From Methanosuratincola petrocarbonis (GTDB lineage: Archaea; Thermoproteota; Methanomethylicia; Methanomethylicales; Methanomethylicaceae), in NCBI GenBank assembly GCA_030522375.1, contig CP130488.1:496001-560000 (forward strand): 64,000 nucleotides of DNA, given 5' to 3'. Of this stretch, positions 34,491 through 43,393 are shown in pieces (position 1 is the first letter of the stretch; each line of letters opens with the position of its first letter). Below the pieces are notes generated by a model. It searched no databases, was not told the DNA's origin, and saw nothing but the letters and a program-made list of their open reading frames with translations. The position numbers were made by a program, and so were the translations under genes.

Positions 34491-35435
34491 ATGCAGTTTC
34501 CCAGCCGTCCAAGTTGCACCCCTCTCGATCAAAAAGCCTATCTGAATGAACCCCGAAATCCATCTCCGTGTTCAAAATTGTACAAGGGCGCCATATTCCT
34601 GCTAATCACAGTCTTCTTCTGGGGGACTTCGTTCATATTCGTGAAGATCGGTCTCGAGGAGGTCCCGCCCGTCACGCTCGCCCTCCTGCGGTTCGCGATA
34701 GCGATCCCCCTTCTCTTCGCGTTGATGCATCGCTCAAGGAAGTCACCAACCAACGGCATAGGGAGGGAATGGGGGCCTCTGCTCTTCCTTGGCTTCACTG
34801 GCGTGACCATGTACCACCTCTTCCAGAACGTCGGGATGGGTTACACCAGCGCCTCAGAGTCCAGCGTGATAATCGCATCGAACCCGGTCTTCATCGCGCT
34901 ATTCGGCAGGATTCTCTTGGGCGAGCGCTTATCAAAGGCAAAAGCCGCGGGAATAATCATTGCTTTCTGCGGAGTAGTCCTCGTGGTGGTCAGGGACGGA
35001 GTTGCCTTCTCGAGTTCCTCTTTTTTGGGGGACATGATCTGCCTTGGCTCGGTCTTCTCATGGGTCGCGTACTCGCTCTACACTAAGAAGAGGCTCTTAA
35101 GGAGCGGCGCCCTGGAGATCACCGCGTATTCGTCGCTCTTCGGGACGATCTTCCTAGCGCCCATAGCCGTGGCGGCGGAGGGTCTGGCGATCCCTACACT
35201 CCCAGCTTCTTGGATCTCCATTATCGTGCTCGGGGTCTTCTCCTCCGCCTTGGGATACTTGCTCTGGAACAGGGCACTCTCCGAGATAGCCGCGTCGGAG
35301 GCCGGGATGTACCTCTTCCTGATTCCGATAATAGCCTCGGTGTCCGCATTCTTATTCCTCGGCGAGCGCCTCGACCTTCTCTTCTTTGCAGGGTCAGCCC
35401 TGGTCATAACAGGACTGATTCTCTCGACGAAGTGA
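34491..35435 (+). CDS. EamA/DMT superfamily permease
   Basis: A 314-residue protein with ten helices in two EamA repeats: FFWGTSFIFVKIGLEEVPPVTLALLRFAIAIPL-type sequence opens the first and SVFSWVAYSLYTKKRLL the second, with FLFLGERLDLLFFAGSALVITGLIL at the end. The family exports or imports small metabolites such as amino acids or nucleotide derivatives; the substrate is unknown. TTTAAAATTT at 34461-34470 gives a leaderless start at the ATG. About 30 polar residues precede the first helix, so a later start is possible. Confidence 0.88.
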   Translation: MQFPSRPSCTPLDQKAYLNEPRNPSPCSKLYKGAIFLLITVFFWGTSFIFVKIGLEEVPPVTLALLRFAIAIPLLFALMHRSRKSPTNGIGREWGPLLFLGFTGVTMYHLFQNVGMGYTSASESSVIIASNPVFIALFGRILLGERLSKAKAAGIIIAFCGVVLVVVRDGVAFSSSSFLGDMICLGSVFSWVAYSLYTKKRLLRSGALEITAYSSLFGTIFLAPIAVAAEGLAIPTLPASWISIIVLGVFSSALGYLLWNRALSEIAASEAGMYLFLIPIIASVSAFLFLGERLDLLFFAGSALVITGLILSTK

Positions 35436-35527
35436 CCTTCCATTTATCTGGTTCGCCCAAACCGACTTGCTCCTTGGCACCTCCCAATTTTTTTAAAACC
35501 ATGATTGACAGATCTTGTTTGGTAGCT

Positions 35528-36556
35528 ATGAAAGCTGCAGTTTTGGAGAGGATTGGCGAGATCCGCGTGAAGGAGGTCCCTGACCCTGTGCCTGAGCCCG
35601 GAGGTCTGCTGATCAATGTAGATTCATGCGGTATATGCAGCACCGACATAAAGATGTGGAGGCGAGGGCAGCGGGATCTACGCTGTCCCAGGATACTGGG
35701 GCACGAGGTAGTAGGCACGGTCGTCGATAGCAGGTCGGAGTGCTACTCGGTTGGCGATAGGGTTCAGGTTTATCCGGGCGTAGTGTGCGGTGAGTGCCAT
35801 TATTGCAGGACGGGAAGGGAGAACCTCTGCACTAGCATAAGGATAATCGGTTTCTCCTACGACGGCGGCTTCGCCGAGCTGATGGAAGTGCCCGCGGGCT
35901 CCGTGAGGTCTGGCGGGGTCAATAGGCTGCCCGAAAACCTAAGTTCGGAGATCGCGACCCTGGCGGAGCCTCTCGCGTGTTGTCTGAACTGCGTAGGGAA
36001 GCTGGGCGTATCCAAAAATGACACTGTGGTCGTCCTCGGGGCTGGCACGATGGGCCTACTGAATGTAGCGTTGGCAAAGCTGTCGGGCGCCCGCGTCGTG
36101 GTATCCGAAGTCTTGGATGAGAGGATCGCATATGCAGCGAAAGCGGGTGCAGACAGGGTAGTCAACCCCTCAGAGGAAGACCTGGTGGAAGTTGTAATGG
36201 AGGAGAGCGGAGGCAGGGGCGCCGACGTGATAATACCTGCTTTCGGAGGCGCCCCCTCTTCGTACGACCTGATGGGGATGCTAGCCAAGGGTGGGCGGCT
36301 ATGCATGTTCTCCGGCATGCCCGGCGATCAGTCCAGAAGGGAGATAGACCTCAATTCGGTCCATTACGAGGAGAAGCTCATAGTCGGGGCGTACGGCTGC
36401 ACCCCCGGACAGAACAGGAAGGCGATCGAACTGCTCTCAGGCGAATTGAACCTGGGGTGGCTGCCGACCGAACTCATCGCCCTGGAGCAGATCGAGGAGG
36501 GCATGCGCTCGCACGAGCAACAGAGTTTGAGGGTCGTGATGAGGAACAGCCTCTGA
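35528..36556 (+). CDS. Zinc-containing alcohol dehydrogenase family protein (MDR superfamily)
   Basis: The 342-residue enzyme has a GroES-like catalytic domain with C-G-I-C-S-T-D and GHEVVGTV for the catalytic zinc, the structural-zinc loop CGECHYCRTGRENLC, and a Rossmann segment VVVLGAGTMGLLNVALAKLSGARVVVSE. LAEPLACCLNCV is also typical of sorbitol/threonine dehydrogenase-like members. It oxidises an alcohol or sugar alcohol with NAD(P). The substrate cannot be read from the sequence. A T-rich TATA-like stretch near 35490 precedes the ATG. Frame upstream of it is shadow. Confidence 0.9.
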   Translation: MKAAVLERIGEIRVKEVPDPVPEPGGLLINVDSCGICSTDIKMWRRGQRDLRCPRILGHEVVGTVVDSRSECYSVGDRVQVYPGVVCGECHYCRTGRENLCTSIRIIGFSYDGGFAELMEVPAGSVRSGGVNRLPENLSSEIATLAEPLACCLNCVGKLGVSKNDTVVVLGAGTMGLLNVALAKLSGARVVVSEVLDERIAYAAKAGADRVVNPSEEDLVEVVMEESGGRGADVIIPAFGGAPSSYDLMGMLAKGGRLCMFSGMPGDQSRREIDLNSVHYEEKLIVGAYGCTPGQNRKAIELLSGELNLGWLPTELIALEQIEEGMRSHEQQSLRVVMRNSL

Positions 36557-36633
36557 AGCTCAGCGCTTTTCCGCCGTCTCTGAGTTGCACGCCCAAGATA
36601 AAATTTATCTATTGGACGGAGTATCCATCCAAT

Positions 36634-37788
36634 ATGGAACCTAAGAACTTCAATGAAAAGGCTTTAAAGGAATTCGGGCTCAAGGTGGACGCCCTGATAA
36701 AGCGCAGGGACCTTGCAAGGGAGGAAGTGAAGGAGATGATGCGCCAGGTGCTCCTGGGCGAGCAGCCCGACCTGCCTTCCGGGGCATTCCTTGCGGCGAT
36801 CACTTCTAAGATCCCCACGGCCGAAGAGGTAGCCGGCTGCTGGGAGGCGGTCTTCGAGTACGACACCCCGAAGGTGGAGCTGACTGGCATCGACCCCGTG
36901 GAGAACAGCGGGACGGGCATGGACGACCTGAAGACCTTCAACGTGAGCACTGCATCATCGATAGTGGCCGCCAGCTGCGGCGTGACGGTGGTAAAGCACG
37001 CCGCCAGGGCGATAACTTCCAAGTGCGGTGCAGTCGATGTCGCTGAAGCCTTGGGCGTGGATGTCGACTGCCCGGTGGAGTGCGTCAAGAGGAGCATAGA
37101 GAAGTGCGGCATTGGCATCTTCAACGGGATGAACCCTGCTCTCCACCCCGGCCTATCCAGGGTCCTCAGGCATATCCGATTCGGCACTGTATTGAACATA
37201 GCCGCCTCCCTCGCCAACCCTGCGAGGCCGAAGATGGGATTGAGGGGGGTCTATTCCCGGGATCTCCTTATGACGGTCGCCGAGGTGATGAGGGAGATCG
37301 GGTACAAGCGGGCACTCGTCGTCAGCGGCATGAGCAAGGCGACGGGGAAAACAATTGACGAGATCTCCACGATCGGAGAGACTCACATGGCTGAACTGTT
37401 TGAGGACGGCACAATAGTCACCTGCAAGACCGACCCTAATGATCTGGGCATAGATTGGTGTGCCGAAGAGGCTATGGTCCTGGCCTCATCGAACCCGAAG
37501 AGCGAGGCCAAGAAGCTAGTGGAAGTCTTGGCAGGCAAGGACAAGGCAAGGGCTGATATGACCGCAGTCAACGCTGGGGCTTTGATCTACCTCTCAGGCA
37601 GGGCGGGGTCAATCGCAGAGGGCACATCAAGGGCTCTCGACGCGATGCGGTCAGGGAAGGCATTGGACAAGCTCGAGGAGTGGGTCAGAATTCAGAACAG
37701 GGATCCTGGGCGGGGCGTTCGAGTCCTCGAGTCTTTGAGTGAGGCCTCAAGGCTCTGCTTCAACCCTGGGTTGGGCTACCTGATATAG
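36634..37788 (+). CDS. TrpD-like phosphoribosyltransferase family protein
   Basis: The 384-residue protein has the glycosyltransferase family 3 layout: a helical N-terminal domain (FNEKALKEFGLKVDALIKRRDL) and the core SGTGMDDLKTFNVSTASSIVAASCGVTVVKHAARAITSKCGAVDVAEALG-type region, then LGLRGVYSRDLL-like and ALVVSGMSKATGKTIDEIS. Authentic anthranilate phosphoribosyltransferase has GTGGD and KHGNRS at the matching places; here these read GTGMD and KHAARA. So the anthranilate-binding residues are altered and the substrate may differ. It stands alone with no trp gene nearby. AAATTTATCT at 36601 gives a leaderless start. Confidence 0.75.
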   Translation: MEPKNFNEKALKEFGLKVDALIKRRDLAREEVKEMMRQVLLGEQPDLPSGAFLAAITSKIPTAEEVAGCWEAVFEYDTPKVELTGIDPVENSGTGMDDLKTFNVSTASSIVAASCGVTVVKHAARAITSKCGAVDVAEALGVDVDCPVECVKRSIEKCGIGIFNGMNPALHPGLSRVLRHIRFGTVLNIAASLANPARPKMGLRGVYSRDLLMTVAEVMREIGYKRALVVSGMSKATGKTIDEISTIGETHMAELFEDGTIVTCKTDPNDLGIDWCAEEAMVLASSNPKSEAKKLVEVLAGKDKARADMTAVNAGALIYLSGRAGSIAEGTSRALDAMRSGKALDKLEEWVRIQNRDPGRGVRVLESLSEASRLCFNPGLGYLI

Positions 37789-37842
37789 CATCAAGTATAC
37801 TTTTTTATCGGAGCGTTGCTATACCGTGTTCGAGGTTTTTGT

Positions 37843-38172
37843 ATGGAAGATATAATTGTGACCACAACCGAACAAGTGCCGGGCTTCAAGGTCGCCAAGA
37901 TACTCGGGATAGCCAGGGGCGCGACCGTGAGGGCAAAGCACCTTGGGAAGGACATCGTCGCCGGGCTGAGGAACATCGTCGGCGGCGAGGTGAAGGAGTA
38001 CACCGAGATGCTCGCCGAGGCGAGGGACATCGCCCTTAAGGGGATGATCCAGAACGCGAAGGAGATGGGCGCGAACGGCGTCATAGGGATCAGGTTCATG
38101 ACCTCCTCGGTGGCAGCCGGCGCCGCAGAGGTCTTCGCCTACGGGACCGCGGTCGTGCTCGAGAAGGAGTGA
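37843..38172 (+). CDS. YbjQ/UPF0145 family protein
   Basis: A 109-residue protein of the YbjQ family, which forms homopentamers of unknown function. The signatures are VTTTEQVPGFKVAKILGIARGATV, the repeat AREIALKGM-like segment, and AKEMGANGVIGIRFMTSSV. It has no membrane segments. The start is the ATG at 37843. It is monocistronic. Confidence 0.9.
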   Translation: MEDIIVTTTEQVPGFKVAKILGIARGATVRAKHLGKDIVAGLRNIVGGEVKEYTEMLAEARDIALKGMIQNAKEMGANGVIGIRFMTSSVAAGAAEVFAYGTAVVLEKE

Positions 38173-38290
38173 ACTTCTTCTTCTACCCCCTTTTTTATCC
38201 ATGCCCCGATCTGATGCTTCCACCGTGCATTCCAAACCCATTTCGGTAGATTTGCAAATCAACTTGCTGGTTATCGGATCATTTGCGATA

Positions 38291-38638
38291 TTATCGATGA
38301 AAGGGCTCTATCCCTAGTGGATCCTGGCAATCGTAGTAGCCTCCCCCGAGCATTGTGCCTAGGGCTTCGACGATGATCCTGTCGCCCGTCTCCTCTTCTA
38401 TCGCTCCCTCTACAACCCTACTGAGTGCCTTGAGACCCCTCTTCCCTCCCACCCAGATCACTGATTTTTCGATCAGCGACAGATCCGCAATAATAGGCGC
38501 TGGGGAACACTCACAATCTTTTGGTCTACTGTTCTCTTCCCTCTGGCGGTGTGGAGCTGGAGTCTTGATCTCGAATGCCGGGACCCGCCTTTTGTGTGTG
38601 GCGAAAAACTTTCTTTTTTGACGGAAGGGTTGCGCACA
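38291..38638 (-). pseudogene. Possible broken gene: coding-like frame without a start
   Basis: On the minus strand the frame between a TGA at 38639 and the TAA at 38291 reads like protein for about 100 residues: VPAFEIKTPAPHRQ, SLIEKSVIWVGGKRGLKAL, and EEETGDRIIVEALGTMLGGGYYD. It has no ATG, GTG or TTG near its beginning. An overlapping frame further upstream (to about 38838) could be its 5' part, joined by a frameshift at the A/T runs near 38610. I do not recognise the family, and the case rests only on the look of the translation. Confidence 0.3.
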
Positions 38639-38830
38639 TCAAGCATATTGGTAGATTGGTGCCCAGCTTCATGTTGAACTTCGTTCCGCTCCGCTCCTTT
38701 TGCGTCTAGTGTTTTGGTCTTTTCGGATTCAGGATTGGATGCAAATTTTTCATTTTTTCCAGCAATCGGTTGAATTGCCTCAACCCAAAACCCTAAATCC
38801 CCCCGGAGCAGAGTAAGATCAGTGGTGCAG

Positions 38831-39193
38831 ATGCCCAAGCGGAAGCCGAGGAAGTCGCTGAAGAAGATAATCGACGAGGCAGAGGAGGAAGCAGAGAAGA
38901 GGGCGCTCTCCCTTGGGCGCCCGCTGGTCGAGGAGATCGACGACTTGGTCTGGCACGAGGACGAGATCGTAATCTACTCCCCTACGATGATTGATTTGCC
39001 GGCGAAGGTCTTCAAGATGATGGCAGGCGGGCTTAAGCGGCGCGGCTTCAAAATCTACAGGCAGAAGGGCGTCGAGCTGAGGAACGACAAACTGGTAAAG
39101 ACGGACAGGTACATCGTCGAGGGCGAGGGCGCAGCGGAGGAGGCCGCGATCTGCGCGAAGCTGAACAACCTCTCGATCGTAGAGGCCTGCTGA
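38831..39193 (+). CDS. Hypothetical protein, small soluble
   Basis: The 120-residue protein starts with a basic tail (KRKPRKSLKKIIDEAEEEAEKRA), likely a helix, and continues with IVIYSPTMIDLPAKVFKMMAGGLKRRGFKIYRQKG. Codon choice is like its neighbours, and the frame is clearly used for protein. I do not recognise a family. GTG codons at 38822 and 38825 are alternative starts. Confidence 0.65.
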   Translation: MPKRKPRKSLKKIIDEAEEEAEKRALSLGRPLVEEIDDLVWHEDEIVIYSPTMIDLPAKVFKMMAGGLKRRGFKIYRQKGVELRNDKLVKTDRYIVEGEGAAEEAAICAKLNNLSIVEAC

Positions 39194-39425
39194 GCTATTT
39201 GCAGCCCAAAACCATAATCTCAAATCCCCCTTGCACTCTTCCGTTCAAGAATCCATATTTGATAATGGCGATAGAATCAGGGTTTTTGCACCATGGCTAA
39301 GGAATAACTTATCGTCAGTGCAAAAAAATGAGCATTGGCTATTTTTTATGTCACTAGCTTAAGATTCATAACCTTGTGTGCAGCACTGAAGTTCTTAAGT
39401 ATCCCAAAGACTCTTAAAATTTGGC

Positions 39426-40094
39426 ATGTCACCTGCCTTCCAAGAAAAAACCTCGCCTTTATACGTCTTTGTAGATGAAGCAGGCGACTTAGGCTTCACT
39501 AATAAAGCCACAAGATTCTTTGTAATCGCCTACGTCATACCTGAAAATCACGCGCGGACTAAAACTGTGATACATCGCCTAAAAAGATCCCTCAAGAAAA
39601 AGGACAAAAAACTAAACGAGTTCAAACATTCGAAGGATTGCGAAAAAGTCAGGAACATGGTATTAGAGAGAATATCTGGACTGTCCATAAGCATTGGCGC
39701 GGTGGTGATCGATAAAAACTCCGTCAAGAAAGAGCTAAGAGATAAAAAATCTATACTTTACAATTATTTGGTTGCAGACAAGGTGGCGACCGCCCTTCTA
39801 AGGGAAGGCGCTGATAAAGCCGTCTTGGTCCTGGACATGTGTATGTCAAAAGAAGCAAGGGATCATTTCAACACATATTTTATGAGAAAACTGAATTGGA
39901 AGGAAAGAATTTCCAGCACCCATTGCTCAATATTAAACATAATGCATAAACATTCTTATGAAGAACCTAATCTTCAGATTGCCGACTATGTGGCTGGGGC
40001 AATATTTAGGAAATTTGAAAGGAATCTCGATGATGAGTACCTGAAAATCAGGCATTTAATAAACTACACAGATGGGTGGGGGGTTAAATGGTAA
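39426..40094 (+). CDS. DUF3800 domain-containing protein
   Basis: A 222-residue protein of the DUF3800 family, which has an RNase H-like fold. YVFVDEAGDLGF is the hallmark with its acidic residues, and NLQIADYVAGAIFRKFERN near the end carries the last conserved aspartate. Such proteins are often found in mobile or defence-related DNA, and their activity is not settled. The DNA around it is AT-richer than the flanks, and a TATA-like TTCTTAAGTATC lies near 39390. It looks like accessory DNA. Confidence 0.85.
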   Translation: MSPAFQEKTSPLYVFVDEAGDLGFTNKATRFFVIAYVIPENHARTKTVIHRLKRSLKKKDKKLNEFKHSKDCEKVRNMVLERISGLSISIGAVVIDKNSVKKELRDKKSILYNYLVADKVATALLREGADKAVLVLDMCMSKEARDHFNTYFMRKLNWKERISSTHCSILNIMHKHSYEEPNLQIADYVAGAIFRKFERNLDDEYLKIRHLINYTDGWGVKW

Positions 40095-40096
40095 AA

Positions 40097-40174
40097 AGGT
40101 GGTCCTCCCCTTCGTCCCAATCCGCATCCACGGACATCATCCTTCGGGGCGGAGTTCCAGTGGTTTAACCACCT
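40097..40174 (+). ncRNA. Structured intergenic element after the DUF3800 gene
   Basis: AGGTGGT at 40097-40103 can pair with ACCACCT at 40168-40174. Inside lie CTCCCC/GGGGCGGAG and a small TCCG/CGGA hairpin at 40121-40134. Alternatively GTGGTTTAACCAC at 40160-40172 folds on itself. The GC-rich block is flanked by AT-rich DNA and followed by TAATAATTTT. It could be a terminator or a small RNA. Confidence 0.25.
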
Positions 40175-40318
40175 ACTAATAATTTTGCAACCCTTGCTTA
40201 AATCGATTTCCGGGAAATTATCTGTATTTTTTTGCCTTTGGTCATTGATAATCCTGTAATCCTAAAGAATCGATTTGGATATAAAAAAAAGATTAATAAT
40301 TCAAAAAAAAGTTAAGCC

Positions 40319-41041
40319 ATGCCTGACTACATCCGGACTTTCGAAGACCCCACATTGTGCAACCTCTGCAGGAGCAAACCGATTTTTAACAGCAAGAATT
40401 ACCCGCCGGTGTGGTTCTTCGGCGAGCCAGAGGACAAGAAGGTCTACGTCGTGGGGCTCAACCCCAGCCTACGGGAATTTGAATCCAACCCGCCGTACAT
40501 ACCGAAAGACGCCTCCGGAGAAGAGTACTTGAAACATCTTAGGAACTACTTCAAGAATGAAAAGTACAAGTGGTTTTTCGGCAAGATGGAGGCATTCTTC
40601 GGGCCTGTCAGCCAAGAAGACACGCAAGGGAAAGAGATCAGGTTAAGATTGGGGTGGAGAGAGTCATGCTGGGAGGCTGTTGGGTTCCTTGATCTAGTAA
40701 AATGCCCGTTCGATAAGGGTTGGGGAAAGACCAAACAGGATTTCGGGAATAAGACGTTCGATGATATTGTGTTGAACTGCCTTAAGAGCCATCTCGTTAA
40801 ACAGCTTGAAGTTTTGAACCCGAGGATACTTGTGCTCTACGGGGCTGACGTTGAGAGATACTTGGGTAGCCATCTAAGGTCAATGGGGTACATAATAGAG
40901 AAGCCCGAGTCGAACGTATATTTTCCAGTGCTAGGCGATAACAGCAAGAAATGGAGGGGGTTTTGCTCTCTCAGTGAACCAAACACAGGCAAAGTTCCAT
41001 TCGAAGGGAGAGATTGCTGCAGTGAGGGATCGGCTGATTAA
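40319..41041 (+). CDS. Uracil-DNA glycosylase superfamily protein
   Basis: The 240-residue protein starts with C-N-L-C-R, typical of the iron-sulfur type, followed by KVYVVGLNPSLREFES (motif A region, GLNP) and later GFLDLVKCPFDKG. These fit the broad uracil-DNA glycosylase fold, but the C-terminal HPS/H motif is not evident, so activity on uracil is uncertain. It may be a related family linked to nucleic-acid or phage functions. It stands alone in an AT-rich accessory stretch next to the DUF3800 gene. Confidence 0.65.
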   Translation: MPDYIRTFEDPTLCNLCRSKPIFNSKNYPPVWFFGEPEDKKVYVVGLNPSLREFESNPPYIPKDASGEEYLKHLRNYFKNEKYKWFFGKMEAFFGPVSQEDTQGKEIRLRLGWRESCWEAVGFLDLVKCPFDKGWGKTKQDFGNKTFDDIVLNCLKSHLVKQLEVLNPRILVLYGADVERYLGSHLRSMGYIIEKPESNVYFPVLGDNSKKWRGFCSLSEPNTGKVPFEGRDCCSEGSAD

Positions 41042-41174
41042 AGCATTGGGCGCCCTCTAACAACCATTAATCGAGTTTTGGGACTTGACCGAATGCTTTT
41101 TCTGTTTCCTCAAACCCATTTTCCGTCATCTGATTTGATGCGGATGGTTGGCTGGCTAGTTGGTTGGTGTGCCC

Positions 41175-42650
41175 ATGGAGAGATCATTCGATGTGGCGGT
41201 GATCGGCAGCGGCCCTGCGGGGTATGTCTGCGCCCTCAGGTCCGCGCAGCTCGGGAAGAGGGTCGTGCTCATAGAGAAGGATCAGGTCGGGGGGACCTGC
41301 CTGAACCGGGGCTGCGTCCCGATGAAGGCGTTCCTCTCGGTCGCGAAGACGATCAGGGACGCGAGGAGGGCGTCTAGATCAGGCCTTGACGTCCAAGTGG
41401 CGCTGAACTTCGGGAAGCTCGCGTCTTGGACGAAGTACGTGGTGGAGAGGTCGAGGAAGGGCATCGAGTTCCTGCTCAGGTCGAGGGGAGTCGAGCTCCT
41501 GCGGGGGGAAGCCAGGTTCGTCTCGCCAGGCACGCTCGAGGTCCTGCCCAACGTCGGCATAGTGAAGGCGGAGAGCTTCGTGGTCGCCACCGGATCGCGA
41601 CCTTACGACCTGCCCGACGTCAGGTTCGACTCCGCCGGGGTGATCAGCTCGGACGACGCCTTCTCGCTGCCGGAGCTCCCCAAGTCCATATGCATCGTCG
41701 GGGGCGGGGTGATCGGCGTCGAGATGGCGACCGCGCTCGCAGAGATGGGCTCCAAGGTAACGATCGTGGAGATCATGGACCAGCTCCTCCCGGGGTGGTG
41801 TCCGGACGTGGTGAAGCCAGTCTACGACTCGCTCGGGAAGCTTGGCGTGGACATGCGGATCGGGAAGAAGATAGTGAAGCTCGAGAGGGCAGGCGGCAGG
41901 GGCGTGGACGGGAACAGGGCAAAGGAAGAGGGGGGAGCCGCAAAAGAAGTGAGTTGCGGATGCGGGAGCGGTGGCGGAGGCAGGTACGTCGCAACCCTCT
42001 CGGACGGGAGCGCGGTGGAGTGCGACTATGTCTTGGTCGCTGTGGGCAGGAAGCCGAACACCGACGGGCTCGGGCTGGAGGCGATAGGGGTCGAGCTGGA
42101 CAGGAAGGGCTTCGTGAAGGTCAGCGGGAGGCTCGAGACGTCGGTTCCTGGCGTGTACGCAGCTGGGGACGTCATTGGGATCCCATACCTGGCTCACCGC
42201 GCCTCGGACCACGGCTACCAGATCGCCGAGATCATAGCCGGGAAGAGGGAGCGATTAGAGCAGCTGCCGGTCCCGTCCGTCGTCTACTCCGACCCTGAGA
42301 TAGCGGTCGTGGGCATGGACGAGGCGGAGGCTGCGAAAAAAGGGATCGAAGCCGCCTCGGGGACCTTCCAGCTAGCCGCGCTCGCCAGGGCGCTGACGAT
42401 GAACCGCCCGGAGGGGTTCGTGAAGCTGGTGGCGGAGAAGGGGAGCCGCAGGATCGTAGGCGCCCAGATCGTCGGCGCGAACGCCTCGGACATGATAGGG
42501 GCGTGCGTCTTGGCTGTGCAGAAAGGGGTAACGCTGGAAGAGATGGCTTCGTCGGTGATGCCCCACCCGACGCTGGTGGAGTCGCTTATGGAGTGCGCTA
42601 AAGCCGCGGCGGGGGAGCCGCTCCACGGTACAGCAGGTGACAGGAGATAA
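41175..42650 (+). CDS. lpdA: Dihydrolipoyl dehydrogenase
   Basis: The flavoprotein has 491 residues. The redox pair is GGTCLNRGCVPMK (CxxxxC), the FAD motif is AVIGSGPAGYVCALRSAQLG, the NAD motif is IVGGGVIGVEMATALAEMGSKV, and the C-terminal HPTLVESLMECA supplies the His-Glu pair from the other subunit. A glycine/cysteine-rich insertion of about 35 residues (with SCGCGSGGGG) lies within the NAD-binding part and is unusual. It reoxidises protein-bound lipoate, but no E2 or glycine-cleavage gene is in view. I chose the ATG at 41175; a TTG at 41160 is in frame. Confidence 0.92.
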   Translation: MERSFDVAVIGSGPAGYVCALRSAQLGKRVVLIEKDQVGGTCLNRGCVPMKAFLSVAKTIRDARRASRSGLDVQVALNFGKLASWTKYVVERSRKGIEFLLRSRGVELLRGEARFVSPGTLEVLPNVGIVKAESFVVATGSRPYDLPDVRFDSAGVISSDDAFSLPELPKSICIVGGGVIGVEMATALAEMGSKVTIVEIMDQLLPGWCPDVVKPVYDSLGKLGVDMRIGKKIVKLERAGGRGVDGNRAKEEGGAAKEVSCGCGSGGGGRYVATLSDGSAVECDYVLVAVGRKPNTDGLGLEAIGVELDRKGFVKVSGRLETSVPGVYAAGDVIGIPYLAHRASDHGYQIAEIIAGKRERLEQLPVPSVVYSDPEIAVVGMDEAEAAKKGIEAASGTFQLAALARALTMNRPEGFVKLVAEKGSRRIVGAQIVGANASDMIGACVLAVQKGVTLEEMASSVMPHPTLVESLMECAKAAAGEPLHGTAGDRR

Positions 42651-42912
42651 TGAAAAGGAAAACATTTTGCCAATATATTGCCAAGAGCGATCTGGCATTT
42701 TTTACCGCATTTTTCAGCTGCTAGCTGGGCACAGTGGATTCTGAGGATCCTGAGGTTGGCGTTTTGCGCGCCCCCTCAGCCCCATCCGTGGCAACGCGCA
42801 TCGTCTTTCTTTTCGCGATTTCAGCTACGGTTCAAAAAATTATTCACTCGTAAGTAATCGCTCGCAATTAAACTTATTATTAACGAAAGCTGTAGGACGT
42901 TCCCCGGCTCAT
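42651..42912. other. Intergenic region between lpdA and a VapC gene
   Basis: I see no gene in this stretch of 260 bases between convergent genes. AT-rich DNA near 42835-42890 has no feature I can name. Confidence 0.3.
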
Positions 42913-43263
42913 TCATCTGGACCTTTCTTGGAGTTTGAGACCGAAATGTACTAGCCGCCGGAAGTCGGCATCGGCGGTGCGTAGGGGCTCGTTTTCCGAA
43001 ATTGCGGTCGCAGCTATGAGGAGGTCGGCGTCAGGCAACGGCTCGCCTTTGCTCCTTAGCCCGTCGTGGAGCCTGCAGTACTCCAGCACGACGCTGTTGT
43101 TGATCCCGATGACTTCATAGGATTCCTCTAGGAGTTCCTTTGCCTGCCTCCTCTTGTCCGAGCCTATCCCCCGGAGGATCTCGATGAGCGTGATCACAGA
43201 GACCTTGCCTCCCCTGTATTCCCCTCCCCTCAGCGCGTCAATGACCGCAGATGTGTCGAGCAC
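42913..43263 (-). CDS. PIN-domain ribonuclease toxin VapC
   Basis: A 116-residue PIN protein. LDTSAVIDALRG has the first aspartate, ISVITLIEILRGIG-like sequence the glutamate, and PLPDADLLIAATAI plus TADADFRRL the last acids. Such toxins cleave RNA, often tRNA or rRNA, and are held by an antitoxin. The start is a GTG. The likely antitoxin gene lies 130 bases upstream on the same strand. Confidence 0.9.
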   Translation of the reverse strand: MLDTSAVIDALRGGEYRGGKVSVITLIEILRGIGSDKRRQAKELLEESYEVIGINNSVVLEYCRLHDGLRSKGEPLPDADLLIAATAISENEPLRTADADFRRLVHFGLKLQERSR

Positions 43264-43393
43264 CGTCAGAATGCATCGCTCTCCTGCTTCATGGTTGCAA
43301 CCTGATTCCTTCCTCTTTCATTCCTTCCCGTTTCACTGCGTCCAAATGATGCCGCTGTTTTTCAATCCTGCCCTTGAACGGATTAGATCCGGC

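Noticed and set aside
35210..35527. An upstream extension of the alcohol dehydrogenase
   Set aside because: The extension covers the EamA transporter gene in another frame, and the GroES-like fold begins at the ATG at 35528.
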